The translations under genes and the position numbers were made by a program. A model generated the notes under the pieces. That model was given only the letters and a program-made list of their open reading frames with translations. It did no database searches and was not told where the DNA came from. From Candidatus Cloacimonadota bacterium (lineage in GTDB: Bacteria; Cloacimonadota; Cloacimonadia; Cloacimonadales; TCS61), in the NCBI GenBank assembly GCA_018645365.1, contig JABGOP010000019.1, forward strand, positions 1-33,377: a DNA stretch of 33,377 nucleotides, read 5' to 3'. Shown here piece by piece: positions 26,118 through 33,377 of the stretch (its first letter is position 1; every line of letters begins with the position of its first letter).

Positions 26118-26814
26118 AGTTAAAGAATTAGCAAAACTAAACCAGAAAAAATACCGTGAATTAAGTAGAAATGTCGTTGTAGAAGGAGTTCGTTTAATTG
26201 AACAAATTAACCATTATGGCATCGAACTTGAGGAACTTTATTCCACAGAAAGATTCCAAAATAATTCATTTTTATGCAAAAATAACTTTGAGGTTACCGA
26301 ACAACAATTACAAAAAATTACTGATACAAAAAATCCACAACCAATTGCAGCTCTTGTCCAAAAAAAGAAAATCTGCCTTAAAGACAATAACTTCATTCTC
26401 TATTTAGATGGCATTAAAGAACCAGGAAATTTAGGCACAATAATCCGCACTGCAACCGCGTTAAATGTAGATGGAATTATTCTTTCGCCAAATTGTTGCG
26501 AACTTTATAATCCCAAAGTAATTCGTGCTTCTTTGGGAACTGTTTTCCAGTTGCCCATCGAAATTCACGGCATTGAATGGCTAAAAAAATCTGATGCAAC
26601 CATAGTCTCGACCGCGATGAAAAATGCAGAAAAGATTCTTGCGTTTAGCAAACCACAAAAAATAATTTTGGTTATCGGCTCTGAAGCATTTGGTGTTTCA
26701 GATGAGATTTTAGCGATTTCTCATAAGACTGTAAAAATACCAATTTCAAAAAACATTGAATCACTTAATGTTGCTGTCGCGACTGGAATTGCAATTTTTC
26801 AAATTAACAGATGA
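26098..26814 (+). CDS. TrmH/SpoU family RNA 2'-O-methyltransferase
   Basis: A 238-residue protein with an N-terminal substrate-binding domain (about 1-85, the L30e-like fold of SpoU methylases) and a SPOUT catalytic domain with the three family motifs: EPGNLGTIIRTATAL, GSEAFGVSDEIL and IPISKNIESLNVAVATGIAI. It would methylate a ribose in rRNA or tRNA using SAM; the target base cannot be told. The start overlaps the end of the HD-GYP gene by 20 bases, and its TGA overlaps the dusB start, so translation is coupled. Confidence 0.9.
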   Translation: MKITKNKVKELAKLNQKKYRELSRNVVVEGVRLIEQINHYGIELEELYSTERFQNNSFLCKNNFEVTEQQLQKITDTKNPQPIAALVQKKKICLKDNNFILYLDGIKEPGNLGTIIRTATALNVDGIILSPNCCELYNPKVIRASLGTVFQLPIEIHGIEWLKKSDATIVSTAMKNAEKILAFSKPQKIILVIGSEAFGVSDEILAISHKTVKIPISKNIESLNVAVATGIAIFQINR

Positions 26815-27749
26815 ACACCGCATTTTTGACCAATAAAAAATTGTGGTTAGCACCGCTTGCCGGAATTACTGATTTTGCTTTTCGCCAAATTTGCAAAAAT
26901 TGTGGAGCAGATGTGATGGTAAGCGAAATGGTAAGTGCAGATGGGCTTATTTTCAATAAAAACAAGAGCATCGCTTACGCTAATTTTGAAGATTATCAAC
27001 GACCTTTTGGCATTCAATTATTTGGTTCTGACCCACAAAGAATGGCAGACGCAACCAAAATACTTTTAGAAAAAAAACCAGATTTCATCGACATAAATAT
27101 GGGGTGTCCCGTAAAAAAAGTGGTAGCGCGTGGGGCTGGGTCAGCTTTGATGAAAAATCCAAAATTAGCAGCCGAAATTGTTTCTGAAATGAAGAAAATG
27201 CTCAACATTCCGCTTTCGGTAAAATTCCGAGCTGGATGGGATTTTGAGCACATTAATGCAGTTGAATTTGGCAAGCGTATGGCAGGTGCAGGTGCCGACA
27301 TTATCTGTCTTCATCCACGAACAAAATCACAAATGTTCAGTGGGAAAAGCAATTGGAATCTGATTGAAAAACTAAAAAATGCTGTGAAAACCCCAATCAT
27401 CGGCAATGGCGATATCGCTTCCAAAAATGATGTTGAGAAAATGTATGCCCAAACAAATTGCGATTCTGTGATGCTTGGACGAGGCGTGATGGGAAGACCG
27501 TGGATTTTTCGAGAAATAAAAAATAATCTTGAAATTAATCCAAAAGAAAAATTTGCAATTATCAAAAAGCACTTTCTGCTTTCCATCGAACAAAAAGGCG
27601 AAAAAAAAGCAATTATAGAAATGCGTACTCAATTGCATCATTACACAAAAGGTTTACGAAACAGTGCTAAAATTCGAGAATTCATCAATTATTGTTACGA
27701 CAAAAATGAAATTTTAAAAGCAATCGAAAATTTATTTGAAAAAGTATGA
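26811..27749 (+). CDS. dusB: tRNA-dihydrouridine synthase (DusB-like)
   Basis: A 312-residue flavoenzyme that reduces uridine to dihydrouridine in tRNA. The TIM-barrel starts LWLAPLAGITDFAFR, the catalytic Cys99 lies in INMGCPVKKVVARGAGSALM, and FMN-binding stretches SVKFRAGW, LHPRTKSQMFSG and IIGNGDI follow, with VMLGRGVMGRPWIFREI near residue 225. The helical C-terminal domain contains MRTQLHHYTKG. The order dus with other RNA-modification genes is common. It overlaps its neighbours by four bases on both sides. Confidence 0.92.
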   Translation: MNTAFLTNKKLWLAPLAGITDFAFRQICKNCGADVMVSEMVSADGLIFNKNKSIAYANFEDYQRPFGIQLFGSDPQRMADATKILLEKKPDFIDINMGCPVKKVVARGAGSALMKNPKLAAEIVSEMKKMLNIPLSVKFRAGWDFEHINAVEFGKRMAGAGADIICLHPRTKSQMFSGKSNWNLIEKLKNAVKTPIIGNGDIASKNDVEKMYAQTNCDSVMLGRGVMGRPWIFREIKNNLEINPKEKFAIIKKHFLLSIEQKGEKKAIIEMRTQLHHYTKGLRNSAKIREFINYCYDKNEILKAIENLFEKV

Positions 27750-28606
27750 AAAAAGTTGAAGCAATCATTTGGAAAGCAAAATTATGCCAAAAAAAAAATT
27801 GGATAAGAGCCCAAAATTTACTCGAAAATGGGCTAAATGATTTCCCCAATAATACCAGTTTGCTCACCAATTTAGCAGAAATTTATCGTCAAAGAAAAAT
27901 GTATGAGAAAGCAATCGAAAAATACCAAATAATTCAAAAACTAAATCCGAAAGATGATGATATTTCATTCCAAATTGGGAACTGCTATTTACTTTTAAAA
28001 AAATACCATTCCGCCATTGAATCCTTCAAAGAAGTGGAAACAAATTTTGATGAATTGCTCTATAATAAAGCATTCTGCTACGCTCGCCTTAAACAAATAG
28101 ATACCGCTATCCACCTTTTAGAACAACTAAATCGGGATAATCTAAAATCAGTTGCACCCATTGTTTTTTTGGCAGAATTATATTTTGCACAACGAGACTA
28201 TAACAAATCTTTAGAATACTTAAATGACGCAAAAAATAAGTTTGGCGATCGTGAAGTTGTCTCTTATTTAAGTGGTTTAATCTTTTTTCGCAAGAAGAAT
28301 TATTTGAAAGCATATTGGGAATTCCAAAAGACAGATAAACAAAATTTTTCCGACCCACTTTTTTTCTTAAATTACGCTTTGACCTGCAAACATTTGGGTA
28401 AAAAAATGAAAGCAATTGGCATTTTGATGCGTGCCATAAAAATATTTCCAAATGAAGAAAGATGTTATTTGGAATTGATTAAACTACACTTCGAAATGGG
28501 CAATAAAGACCAAGCTATTTTTATTTTTGAACAAGCTACTGTACTTTTTGCGTCATCGTTTGAATTGAAGTTTCTCTACAAAAAAATTCTGCAAATGAGA
28601 GATTAA
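27746..28606 (+). CDS. Tetratricopeptide repeat protein
   Basis: A 286-residue soluble protein with no signal peptide, built almost wholly of TPR helices (for example PNNTSLLTNLAEIYRQRKMY with EKAIEKYQ, and DDISFQIGNCYLLLKKYHSA with IESF). About seven repeats can be counted. It is a protein-interaction scaffold with no enzymatic motif. It is the last gene of the HD-GYP operon, coupled to dusB by an ATGA overlap, and is followed by the bidirectional hairpin shared with the tracrRNA. Confidence 0.85.
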   Translation: MKKVEAIIWKAKLCQKKNWIRAQNLLENGLNDFPNNTSLLTNLAEIYRQRKMYEKAIEKYQIIQKLNPKDDDISFQIGNCYLLLKKYHSAIESFKEVETNFDELLYNKAFCYARLKQIDTAIHLLEQLNRDNLKSVAPIVFLAELYFAQRDYNKSLEYLNDAKNKFGDREVVSYLSGLIFFRKKNYLKAYWEFQKTDKQNFSDPLFFLNYALTCKHLGKKMKAIGILMRAIKIFPNEERCYLELIKLHFEMGNKDQAIFIFEQATVLFASSFELKFLYKKILQMRD

Positions 28607-28620
28607 GACTATTTTATTAT

Positions 28621-28656
28621 AAAAAAGGTGCAAGCCGGAGCCTACACCTTAATTTT
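28621..28656. terminator. Bidirectional terminator shared by tracrRNA and the TPR operon
   Basis: AAGGTG (28625-28630) pairs with CACCTT (28645-28650). On the minus strand it is followed by six T, ending tracrRNA; on the plus strand AATTTTTT (28651-28658) follows, ending the HD-GYP/TPR operon. Confidence 0.75.
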
Positions 28657-28704
28657 TTGGTAAAAACCTTGTTAACAGCTTGACACCAAAACCTAATTTT
28701 CTAA
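28621..28704 (-). ncRNA. tracrRNA of the type II-C system
   Basis: Bases 28676-28704 equal 29 consecutive bases of the CRISPR repeat, in the orientation that makes the minus-strand transcript complementary to the crRNA repeat: a perfect anti-repeat. Downstream on the minus strand come AACAAGG and a small hairpin GGTTTTTACC (28659-28668), like the nexus of known tracrRNAs, then a terminator hairpin AAGGTG/CACCTT (28625-28650) running into six T (28626-28621). The total of about 85 bases plus an undetermined 5' extension is normal. The 5' end is not fixed; it must lie at or beyond 28704, in the cas9 leader. Confidence 0.85.
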
Positions 28705-28707
28705 TTT
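28680..28707 (+). promoter_or_regulatory. Candidate cas9 promoter inside the anti-repeat
   Basis: TTGACA (28680-28685), 16 bases, then TAATTT (28702-28707) on the plus strand. The -35 element and spacer lie within DNA that encodes the tracrRNA anti-repeat on the other strand. Transcription would begin about 28714 and give a leader of some 55 bases before the cas9 ATG. The -10 match is weak (3 of 6). Confidence 0.4.
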
Positions 28708-28721
28708 CAAACATCAAGGAC

Positions 28722-28737
28722 TTTCCAAAACTGGAAA
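28722..28737 (+). promoter_or_regulatory. Small hairpin in the cas9 leader
   Basis: TTTCCA and TGGAAA form a 6-bp stem with an AAAC loop, about 30 bases before the cas9 start and upstream of its AAGGAAAAGGAG ribosome site. The function is unknown; it also lies where the tracrRNA promoter should be on the other strand. Confidence 0.4.
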
Positions 28738-28768
28738 CAACAAAATAAATTAAGGAAAAGGAGTCAAG

Positions 28769-31700
28769 ATGAAAAATTATCGATTAGGAATTGACCTCGG
28801 TGCAACCTCACTTGGATGGAGTTTAATAGAGCTTGATAACAACAACGAACCTACAAAATTAGAAAAAGTTGGCGTACGCATTTTTTTAGATGGTAGAGAT
28901 GCAAAATCCAAAGAGCCATTGAATGTTACTCGTAGAGATGCTCGTGGTATCCGCCGTAATAGAGACAGATATTTACAAAGAAGAACTTATTTGATTAATT
29001 ACTTAATTGAAATCGGTTTAATGCCAAAAGACAAAACAAAACGAAAGAAACTCGAACACATTGACCCTTACCTCCTAAGAACAAAAGGATTAGATGATAA
29101 ATTATCTCTTTTTGAATTCGGTAGAACTATTTTTCATTTGAACCAAAGACGAGGTTTCAAAAGTAACAGAAAATTAGATGCAAAAGACAATGATACTTCT
29201 ATAATGAAAACTGCAATAAAAGAACTTAAAGAGGAATTAGAAAAAACCAATTCGAGAACGCTGGGAGAATATCTTTTCAATTTGAACAAAGACCTACCGC
29301 AAAGTGAAGATAAAAACCGAAAACCTGTTAGAGTGAAAAAAAGTTCGAAATCTTACAATCTCTACCCAAATCGACAAATGTATTTAGATGAATTTGAGCT
29401 ACTTTGGCAGAAACAAGCAAAATACTATCCTGAATTAACTGATGACAAAAAAGAACAACTCATTAACATTATTTTCTACCAACGCGATTTGAAACCACAA
29501 GAAAAGGGAAGTTGCCAATTTGAGGAAGGAGAAAAAAGATGCTCATTTGCTTTTGCTACCGCTCAAAAATTTCGCATACTTCAAGAGATAAATAATCTTT
29601 CGCTATTAGATTTTAATAAAAATAGCCATTTACTAACCGAAGCACAAAGAGCAATAATTCTAGAAGCACTTCTAATTCAAAAATCTGCAACTTTCAAATC
29701 TTTACGCAAAAAATTAGGTAAAGAGTACGCCAGAGATTATGTTTTTAATCTTGAAAGCGAAAAGAGAAAAGATTTAAAAGGTGATGACACTTCTTATACT
29801 ATGCGAAAAAATGATTACTTTGGCGATAAATGGGATGAATTAAGTAATGATGAAAAAGATGAAATTATTTCAAAAATTCTAAATGATGAAAATGATAAAG
29901 AGATTGAAGCAACACTCATAACTTGGCTCTGTGAAAATTATAATCTCCCCAAAGAAAATGCTCAAAATATTGCAAACGCTTCTCTATCAAAAAAAATAAG
30001 TAATTTAAGTAGAAAGGCTATGACAAATATTCTGCCATTTTTAAATGATGGTTTCAACTACTACGAATCCTGCCAAAAAGCAGGTTACGAAAATACTGAT
30101 GAAGCACCAGAAGAACCAAAATACTTTAAAGGAGATCTTCCATATTACGGGGAACTTTTTGAGAAAGATGCTCTTTTTGGAAATAAAGAAAACTATGACT
30201 CTGAAAAAGAACCCGAAAAATATTATGGTAAAATTGGCAATGTTACCGTTCACATTGCTCTCAATCAATTACGAAAACTGGTGAACCAACTTACCAAAAC
30301 TTACGGTGCACCAAAGCAAATAGTTTTAGAACTGGCTCGTGAACTAAAACTTGGAAAAACCAAAGTTGATGAAATCGAAAAAAATCAAGCAAAAAACAGA
30401 AAAATCAACAAAGCAATTGGCAAAAAATTAGAGGAAATAAGTGTTGAAAATAATTATGAAAACAGAACAAAATACAAACTTTGGGAAGAGTTAAGCAAAA
30501 ATGATACAGAAAGATGTTGCCCTTTTTCTGGAATCATTATCCCCATTCATAAATTATTCACACATGAATTCCAAATTGAACATATTTTGCCAAAATCAAG
30601 AACATTTAACGATAGAATGGTAAATAAAACAATTGCCCACCGTAAAGCAAATCAAGATAAAGGTGAACGAAGCCCATTTGAAGCTTTTGGGCATAATCCA
30701 CCTGATTACAACTACAATCATATTTTGGCACGCGCAAAAAATCTACCTTCCAATAAAGAAAAAAGGTTCTTCCCCGATGCAATGCAATATTACCAAGATG
30801 AAGGTGAAATTTTAAGCCGCATGCTTACAGATACACAATATATGAGCAGAGTTGCCAGAAAATATATGGCTTTTGTTTGCGGAAAAAATAATGTGTGGTC
30901 TATCAATGGACAACTTACCGCCAAGCTGAGATCTAAATGGGGGTTGAATAATTTACTCTCCGACGACAGCACCAAAAACCGTGCTGACCACCGCCATCAT
31001 GCAGTTGATGCTTTTGTAGTTGCCTGCACTTCGCGTTCTACAATGCAAAAAGTAGCAAGAGCAATTGGCAACAGCCGTGATAAATTTATCGATACAATGC
31101 CACCGCCTTTTGATAATTTTAAACATAATGAGATGAAACAAATTTTAGATGATACAGTAATTTCCTACAAACCAGACCACGGAAATGCCAAAAAAGCAAT
31201 CTCCGAACATAAAACTGTGGGACAACTCCACAAAGATACCGCTTACGGTTTGGTGAGCATTGACGAAAAAAAAGGAAAAATAACTCTCTCTGTTAGAAAA
31301 GAATTAGTAAGCTTAGAGAGCATAAAAAAAATTAATGAAATTGCCGACCCAAGAATACGAGCAACCTTATTACAACTTACAGATGGAGAAAATGACAAGA
31401 AAAAAATAGTTAGAATTCTCTCTGAATATTCTGAACGAACTGGTATAAAAAGAGTGAAAATACACATTGAAAAATCTTTGGAAACAGTAGTTCGCATTGA
31501 AGATAAACTGGGCAATTACAAATACTACGAGTTACGAAACAACTATTGTGCAGATATTTATATCCCCAATAAAGGCAAAAAAGCGGGAAAGTGGCAAATT
31601 GAAATTATCCCAATGTTCTATGCCCACCAGCCGAACTCTACCCCAAAATGGCAAAAAGAAAACCCAACTGCAAAAAAGAAAATGAGACTCTTTATAAACG

Positions 31701-31912
31701 ACACAGTTGCTTACGAAGAAAACGGCAAAACAGAAATTAGACGGGTAAAAAAGATGACATTTGACGGTAGATTATTTTTTGTTAATCATAGAATTGCAAA
31801 ATCTGATAAAGACCCAAATGCAACATCGGTAAAACAGTTACAAGAAAAAGATGGTCGCAAAGTAGGGGTTGACATACTTGGTAGAGTAAGCGACCCTAAA
31901 AACACAAAATGA
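28769..31912 (+). CDS. cas9: Type II-C CRISPR endonuclease Cas9
   Basis: At 1047 residues it has the compact size of II-C Cas9. RuvC-I is LGIDLGATSLGW with Asp9; an Arg-rich bridge helix follows (TRRDARGIRRNRDRYLQRR). RuvC-II is IVLELARE with Glu521, HNH is IEHILPKS with His605 and Asn628, and RuvC-III is HHAVDAFVVA with His744 and Asp747. All catalytic residues are present, so the nuclease should be active. The motif CQFEEGEKRCSFA in the recognition lobe is typical of II-C proteins. The C-terminal part after about residue 850 would read the PAM, which cannot be predicted. A strong AAGGAAAAGGAG ribosome site precedes the start, and the stop overlaps cas1. Confidence 0.97.
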   Translation: MKNYRLGIDLGATSLGWSLIELDNNNEPTKLEKVGVRIFLDGRDAKSKEPLNVTRRDARGIRRNRDRYLQRRTYLINYLIEIGLMPKDKTKRKKLEHIDPYLLRTKGLDDKLSLFEFGRTIFHLNQRRGFKSNRKLDAKDNDTSIMKTAIKELKEELEKTNSRTLGEYLFNLNKDLPQSEDKNRKPVRVKKSSKSYNLYPNRQMYLDEFELLWQKQAKYYPELTDDKKEQLINIIFYQRDLKPQEKGSCQFEEGEKRCSFAFATAQKFRILQEINNLSLLDFNKNSHLLTEAQRAIILEALLIQKSATFKSLRKKLGKEYARDYVFNLESEKRKDLKGDDTSYTMRKNDYFGDKWDELSNDEKDEIISKILNDENDKEIEATLITWLCENYNLPKENAQNIANASLSKKISNLSRKAMTNILPFLNDGFNYYESCQKAGYENTDEAPEEPKYFKGDLPYYGELFEKDALFGNKENYDSEKEPEKYYGKIGNVTVHIALNQLRKLVNQLTKTYGAPKQIVLELARELKLGKTKVDEIEKNQAKNRKINKAIGKKLEEISVENNYENRTKYKLWEELSKNDTERCCPFSGIIIPIHKLFTHEFQIEHILPKSRTFNDRMVNKTIAHRKANQDKGERSPFEAFGHNPPDYNYNHILARAKNLPSNKEKRFFPDAMQYYQDEGEILSRMLTDTQYMSRVARKYMAFVCGKNNVWSINGQLTAKLRSKWGLNNLLSDDSTKNRADHRHHAVDAFVVACTSRSTMQKVARAIGNSRDKFIDTMPPPFDNFKHNEMKQILDDTVISYKPDHGNAKKAISEHKTVGQLHKDTAYGLVSIDEKKGKITLSVRKELVSLESIKKINEIADPRIRATLLQLTDGENDKKKIVRILSEYSERTGIKRVKIHIEKSLETVVRIEDKLGNYKYYELRNNYCADIYIPNKGKKAGKWQIEIIPMFYAHQPNSTPKWQKENPTAKKKMRLFINDTVAYEENGKTEIRRVKKMTFDGRLFFVNHRIAKSDKDPNATSVKQLQEKDGRKVGVDILGRVSDPKNTK

Positions 31913-32787
31913 AAATCGTTGAGATTTCGCAAAGTGGAGTGCATCTAAAACTTTATCATGGTTTTATGGTGATACAAAAAAGTGGAGAAGAGATCGGCAG
32001 AGAACCAATTGATGACATTGATTGTCTGCTAATTTACGGTTACGGTGTAACCTACTCACACAATTTAATCGTTAGATTTTGTGAAGTAAATATTCCCATA
32101 ATTCTGTGTAGTGGAAATTTTATGCCAGTTGGTTTTGTAGTAAGTACAAATGCAAATTACGAACGCAAAGCTCGTCTGGATGAACAAATTAATGTAACCC
32201 TGCCGTTTTCTAAAAAATTGTGGCAAACTATTATCAAAGAAAAAATCCGTAATCAACAAATTGTTTTGGAATTTGCAAAAGTTGACGCGAAAGAATTTAG
32301 TTATCTGATTAAAAAAGTAAAATCTGGTGATATTGAAAATGTGGAAGCTGTAGCCGCCCGAAAATATTGGCAAAAGTTATTTGGCAAAGATTTCAAACGC
32401 GATTACCTGCTTGATGGCATCAATAGTTTTCTAAATTTTGGTTATGCAATTTTACGAAGCTGTGTAGCACGCTATCTCATTGCCACAGGTCTCGATGCAT
32501 CGCTCGGTTTACATCACAAAAACAAACTAAATGTTTTCTGCCTTGCAGATGATATAATGGAACCATTTCGTCCGATGGTAGATAAAATAGTTTACGAAAT
32601 GCAAGTTACTAAAAATGACTCACTTAATCCTCAACATAAAAAAGAATTAGCCAGTTTATTAGAGAAAAGATTGATGATGAACGGTGAGAATATGACAATT
32701 CAAAATTGCATTAAGAAAACAGTAATGTCTCTTTTAAATTCTTATCGTGCCAGAAAGGATTTGTTGAAATTTCCAGAATTTAAATGA
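31909..32787 (+). CDS. cas1: CRISPR integrase Cas1 (type II)
   Basis: A 292-residue protein that, with Cas2, cuts and inserts new spacers. The metal-binding residues are visible: Glu146 in ENVEAVAARKYWQKLFG, His203 in GLHHKNKLN, and the acidic LADDIMEPFRP. This sequence style is that of type II Cas1. The start overlaps the cas9 stop by four bases and the end overlaps cas2 by four, so the three genes form one operon. Neither csn2 nor cas4 is present, which defines subtype II-C. Confidence 0.96.
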   Translation: MKIVEISQSGVHLKLYHGFMVIQKSGEEIGREPIDDIDCLLIYGYGVTYSHNLIVRFCEVNIPIILCSGNFMPVGFVVSTNANYERKARLDEQINVTLPFSKKLWQTIIKEKIRNQQIVLEFAKVDAKEFSYLIKKVKSGDIENVEAVAARKYWQKLFGKDFKRDYLLDGINSFLNFGYAILRSCVARYLIATGLDASLGLHHKNKLNVFCLADDIMEPFRPMVDKIVYEMQVTKNDSLNPQHKKELASLLEKRLMMNGENMTIQNCIKKTVMSLLNSYRARKDLLKFPEFK

Positions 32788-33143
32788 TTAGTGGATTTCG
32801 TTTAATGTGGATGATGGTGATGTTTGATCTTCCAGTTACAGAAGATAAAGATAGAAAGTTAGCCTCCAGATTCCGCAAATTTTTGCTTGATGAAGGATTT
32901 GATATGTGTCAATTCTCGGTTTATATGAAATTTTGTGGAACAAGAGAAAGAACCAATAAATATGTTAAGCGAGTAAAAGAAAATGCTCCCACAAATGGAA
33001 AGGTAAGTATCTTGTTTTTTACCGATAAACAATTTGGAAATATTATCAATATTTTTAATCGTGAACGGTATGAATTACCAAAAAGATCAGCACAATATGT
33101 CCTTTTTGAAGACAATTTACCAGAAAATAAACAGCCACAATAA
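32784..33143 (+). CDS. cas2: CRISPR adaptation protein Cas2 (type II)
   Basis: A 119-residue protein of the ferredoxin-like Cas2 fold, the structural partner of Cas1 in spacer integration. It starts ISGFRLMWMMVMFDLPVTE with the conserved Asp15 at the end of the first strand, followed by FRKFLLDEGFDMCQFSVYMK and the Cas2 end stretch KVSILFFTDKQFGNI. Length and style match type II Cas2. It overlaps cas1 by four bases and ends 37 bases before the first visible CRISPR repeat. Confidence 0.95.
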   Translation: MISGFRLMWMMVMFDLPVTEDKDRKLASRFRKFLLDEGFDMCQFSVYMKFCGTRERTNKYVKRVKENAPTNGKVSILFFTDKQFGNIINIFNRERYELPKRSAQYVLFEDNLPENKQPQ

Positions 33144-33147
33144 GTCA

Positions 33148-33169
33148 AAGCCCTTATGGTTAAGGGCTT
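33148..33169. terminator. Hairpin between cas2 and the CRISPR array
   Basis: AAGCCCTTA pairs exactly with TAAGGGCTT around a TGGT loop. It lies where the plus-strand cas operon meets the minus-strand array transcript, so it may stop either. Flanking T-runs are short, so termination efficiency is uncertain. Confidence 0.55.
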
Positions 33170-33180
33170 ATAAACTCAAT

Positions 33181-33208
33181 ACTTTAGAAAATTAGGTTTT
33201 GGTGTCAA
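33181..33208 (-). promoter_or_regulatory. Repeat-embedded promoter (also in the other two repeats)
   Basis: In the crRNA orientation each repeat contains TTGACA (minus strand of 33203-33208 in this copy), 16 bases, then TAAAGT as its last six bases (minus strand of 33181-33186). Transcription would start inside the adjacent spacer, as described for Neisseria meningitidis II-C repeats. The same elements recur at 33247-33274 and 33313-33340. Confidence 0.5.
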
Positions 33209-33377
33209 GCTGCAACAAATTTTGCAATGCTCGTTGTCGTGCTTAAACTTTAGAAAATTAGGTTTTGGTGTCAAGCTGCAACTTTCCTTGTATTGGTGTA
33301 TCAGGTGTTTTAACTTTAGAAAATTAGGTTTTGGTGTCAAGCTGCAACTATAAAATCAAAGCCCTTTTTCATAGCAA
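33181..33377 (-). CRISPR. Type II-C CRISPR array, three repeats visible, continues beyond the window
   Basis: Three identical 36-bp repeats lie at 33181-33216, 33247-33282 and 33313-33348. They read ACTTTAGAAAATTAGG at the plus-strand start and AAGCTGCAAC at the end. Spacers at 33217-33246 and 33283-33312 are exactly 30 bp; a third starts at 33349 and is cut by the window end. The crRNA strand is minus, because the repeat then starts GTTGCAGC and pairs with the minus-strand tracrRNA. No leader is recognisable in the 37 bases next to cas2; it may lie past the window end. Confidence 0.97.

Noticed and set aside
28722-28737. The cas9 leader hairpin as a known riboswitch or anti-CRISPR regulator site.
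   Set aside because: A six-pair stem alone matches no family I recognise and is short enough to arise by chance.
33145-33359. An 11-base match (TCAAAGCCCTT) between the third spacer and the hairpin next to cas2, suggesting a self-targeting spacer.
   Set aside because: An 11-base match between a 30-base spacer and a 33-kb window is expected by chance nearly as often as not, and flanking bases disagree.

Overview
The window comes from a low-GC, Gram-negative and probably anaerobic bacterium. Outer-membrane barrels, an OmpA-type peptidoglycan-binding protein and many signal peptides show a diderm envelope, and a large HdrA-type flavin/iron-sulphur protein suggests anaerobic redox metabolism. 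The mix (giant HdrA, PorV-like barrel, FlgD-like C-terminal Ig domain, short intergenic tandem repeats) is reminiscent of FCB-group candidate phyla such as Cloacimonadota. That placement is an inference from gene content, not a demonstrated one.

Left part (1-8324). A porin-like outer-membrane barrel, cut by the window start, is interrupted by one in-frame UGA. A hairpin with a GGU apical loop follows it at the spacing of a bacterial SECIS element, so this may be a selenocysteine-containing porin. A secreted tandem rhodanese follows, then a strong terminator and a 1483-residue HdrA / NADPH-oxidoreductase / HdrA fusion. Next comes a gene-poor stretch (6.4-8.3 kb) with a 21-bp and a 42-bp tandem repeat, a shrunken GyrI-like domain gene and an orphan protease-propeptide protein.

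Middle (8325-24424, all minus strand). Read 5'->3' on the minus strand: a molybdopterin nucleotidyltransferase (apparently starting at ATT) and XdhC; then a five-gene envelope cluster made of a large cadherin/PKD surface protein, a PorV-like barrel with TPRs, a FliF-like/FliG fusion, MotA and MotB; then a housekeeping run of trmL, mutL, miaA, a parvulin, pdxJ, a DEAD-box helicase, yhbY and a DUF212 protein, ending in a terminator. No flagellar filament, hook or export gene is visible, so the MotAB-FliG set may be a non-flagellar rotary motor coupled to a surface adhesin.

Right part (plus strand). A GAF/HD-GYP signalling protein, a SpoU methylase, DusB and a TPR protein form a tightly overlapping operon (24516-28606). 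It is followed by a compact type II-C CRISPR-Cas locus: tracrRNA on the minus strand, cas9, cas1 and cas2 on the plus strand, and the start of a 36-bp-repeat / 30-bp-spacer array whose crRNA strand is minus. Every repeat carries a sigma70-like promoter (TTGACA, 16 bp, TAAAGT) ending at the repeat/spacer junction. The tracrRNA anti-repeat DNA appears to serve as the cas9 promoter on the other strand.
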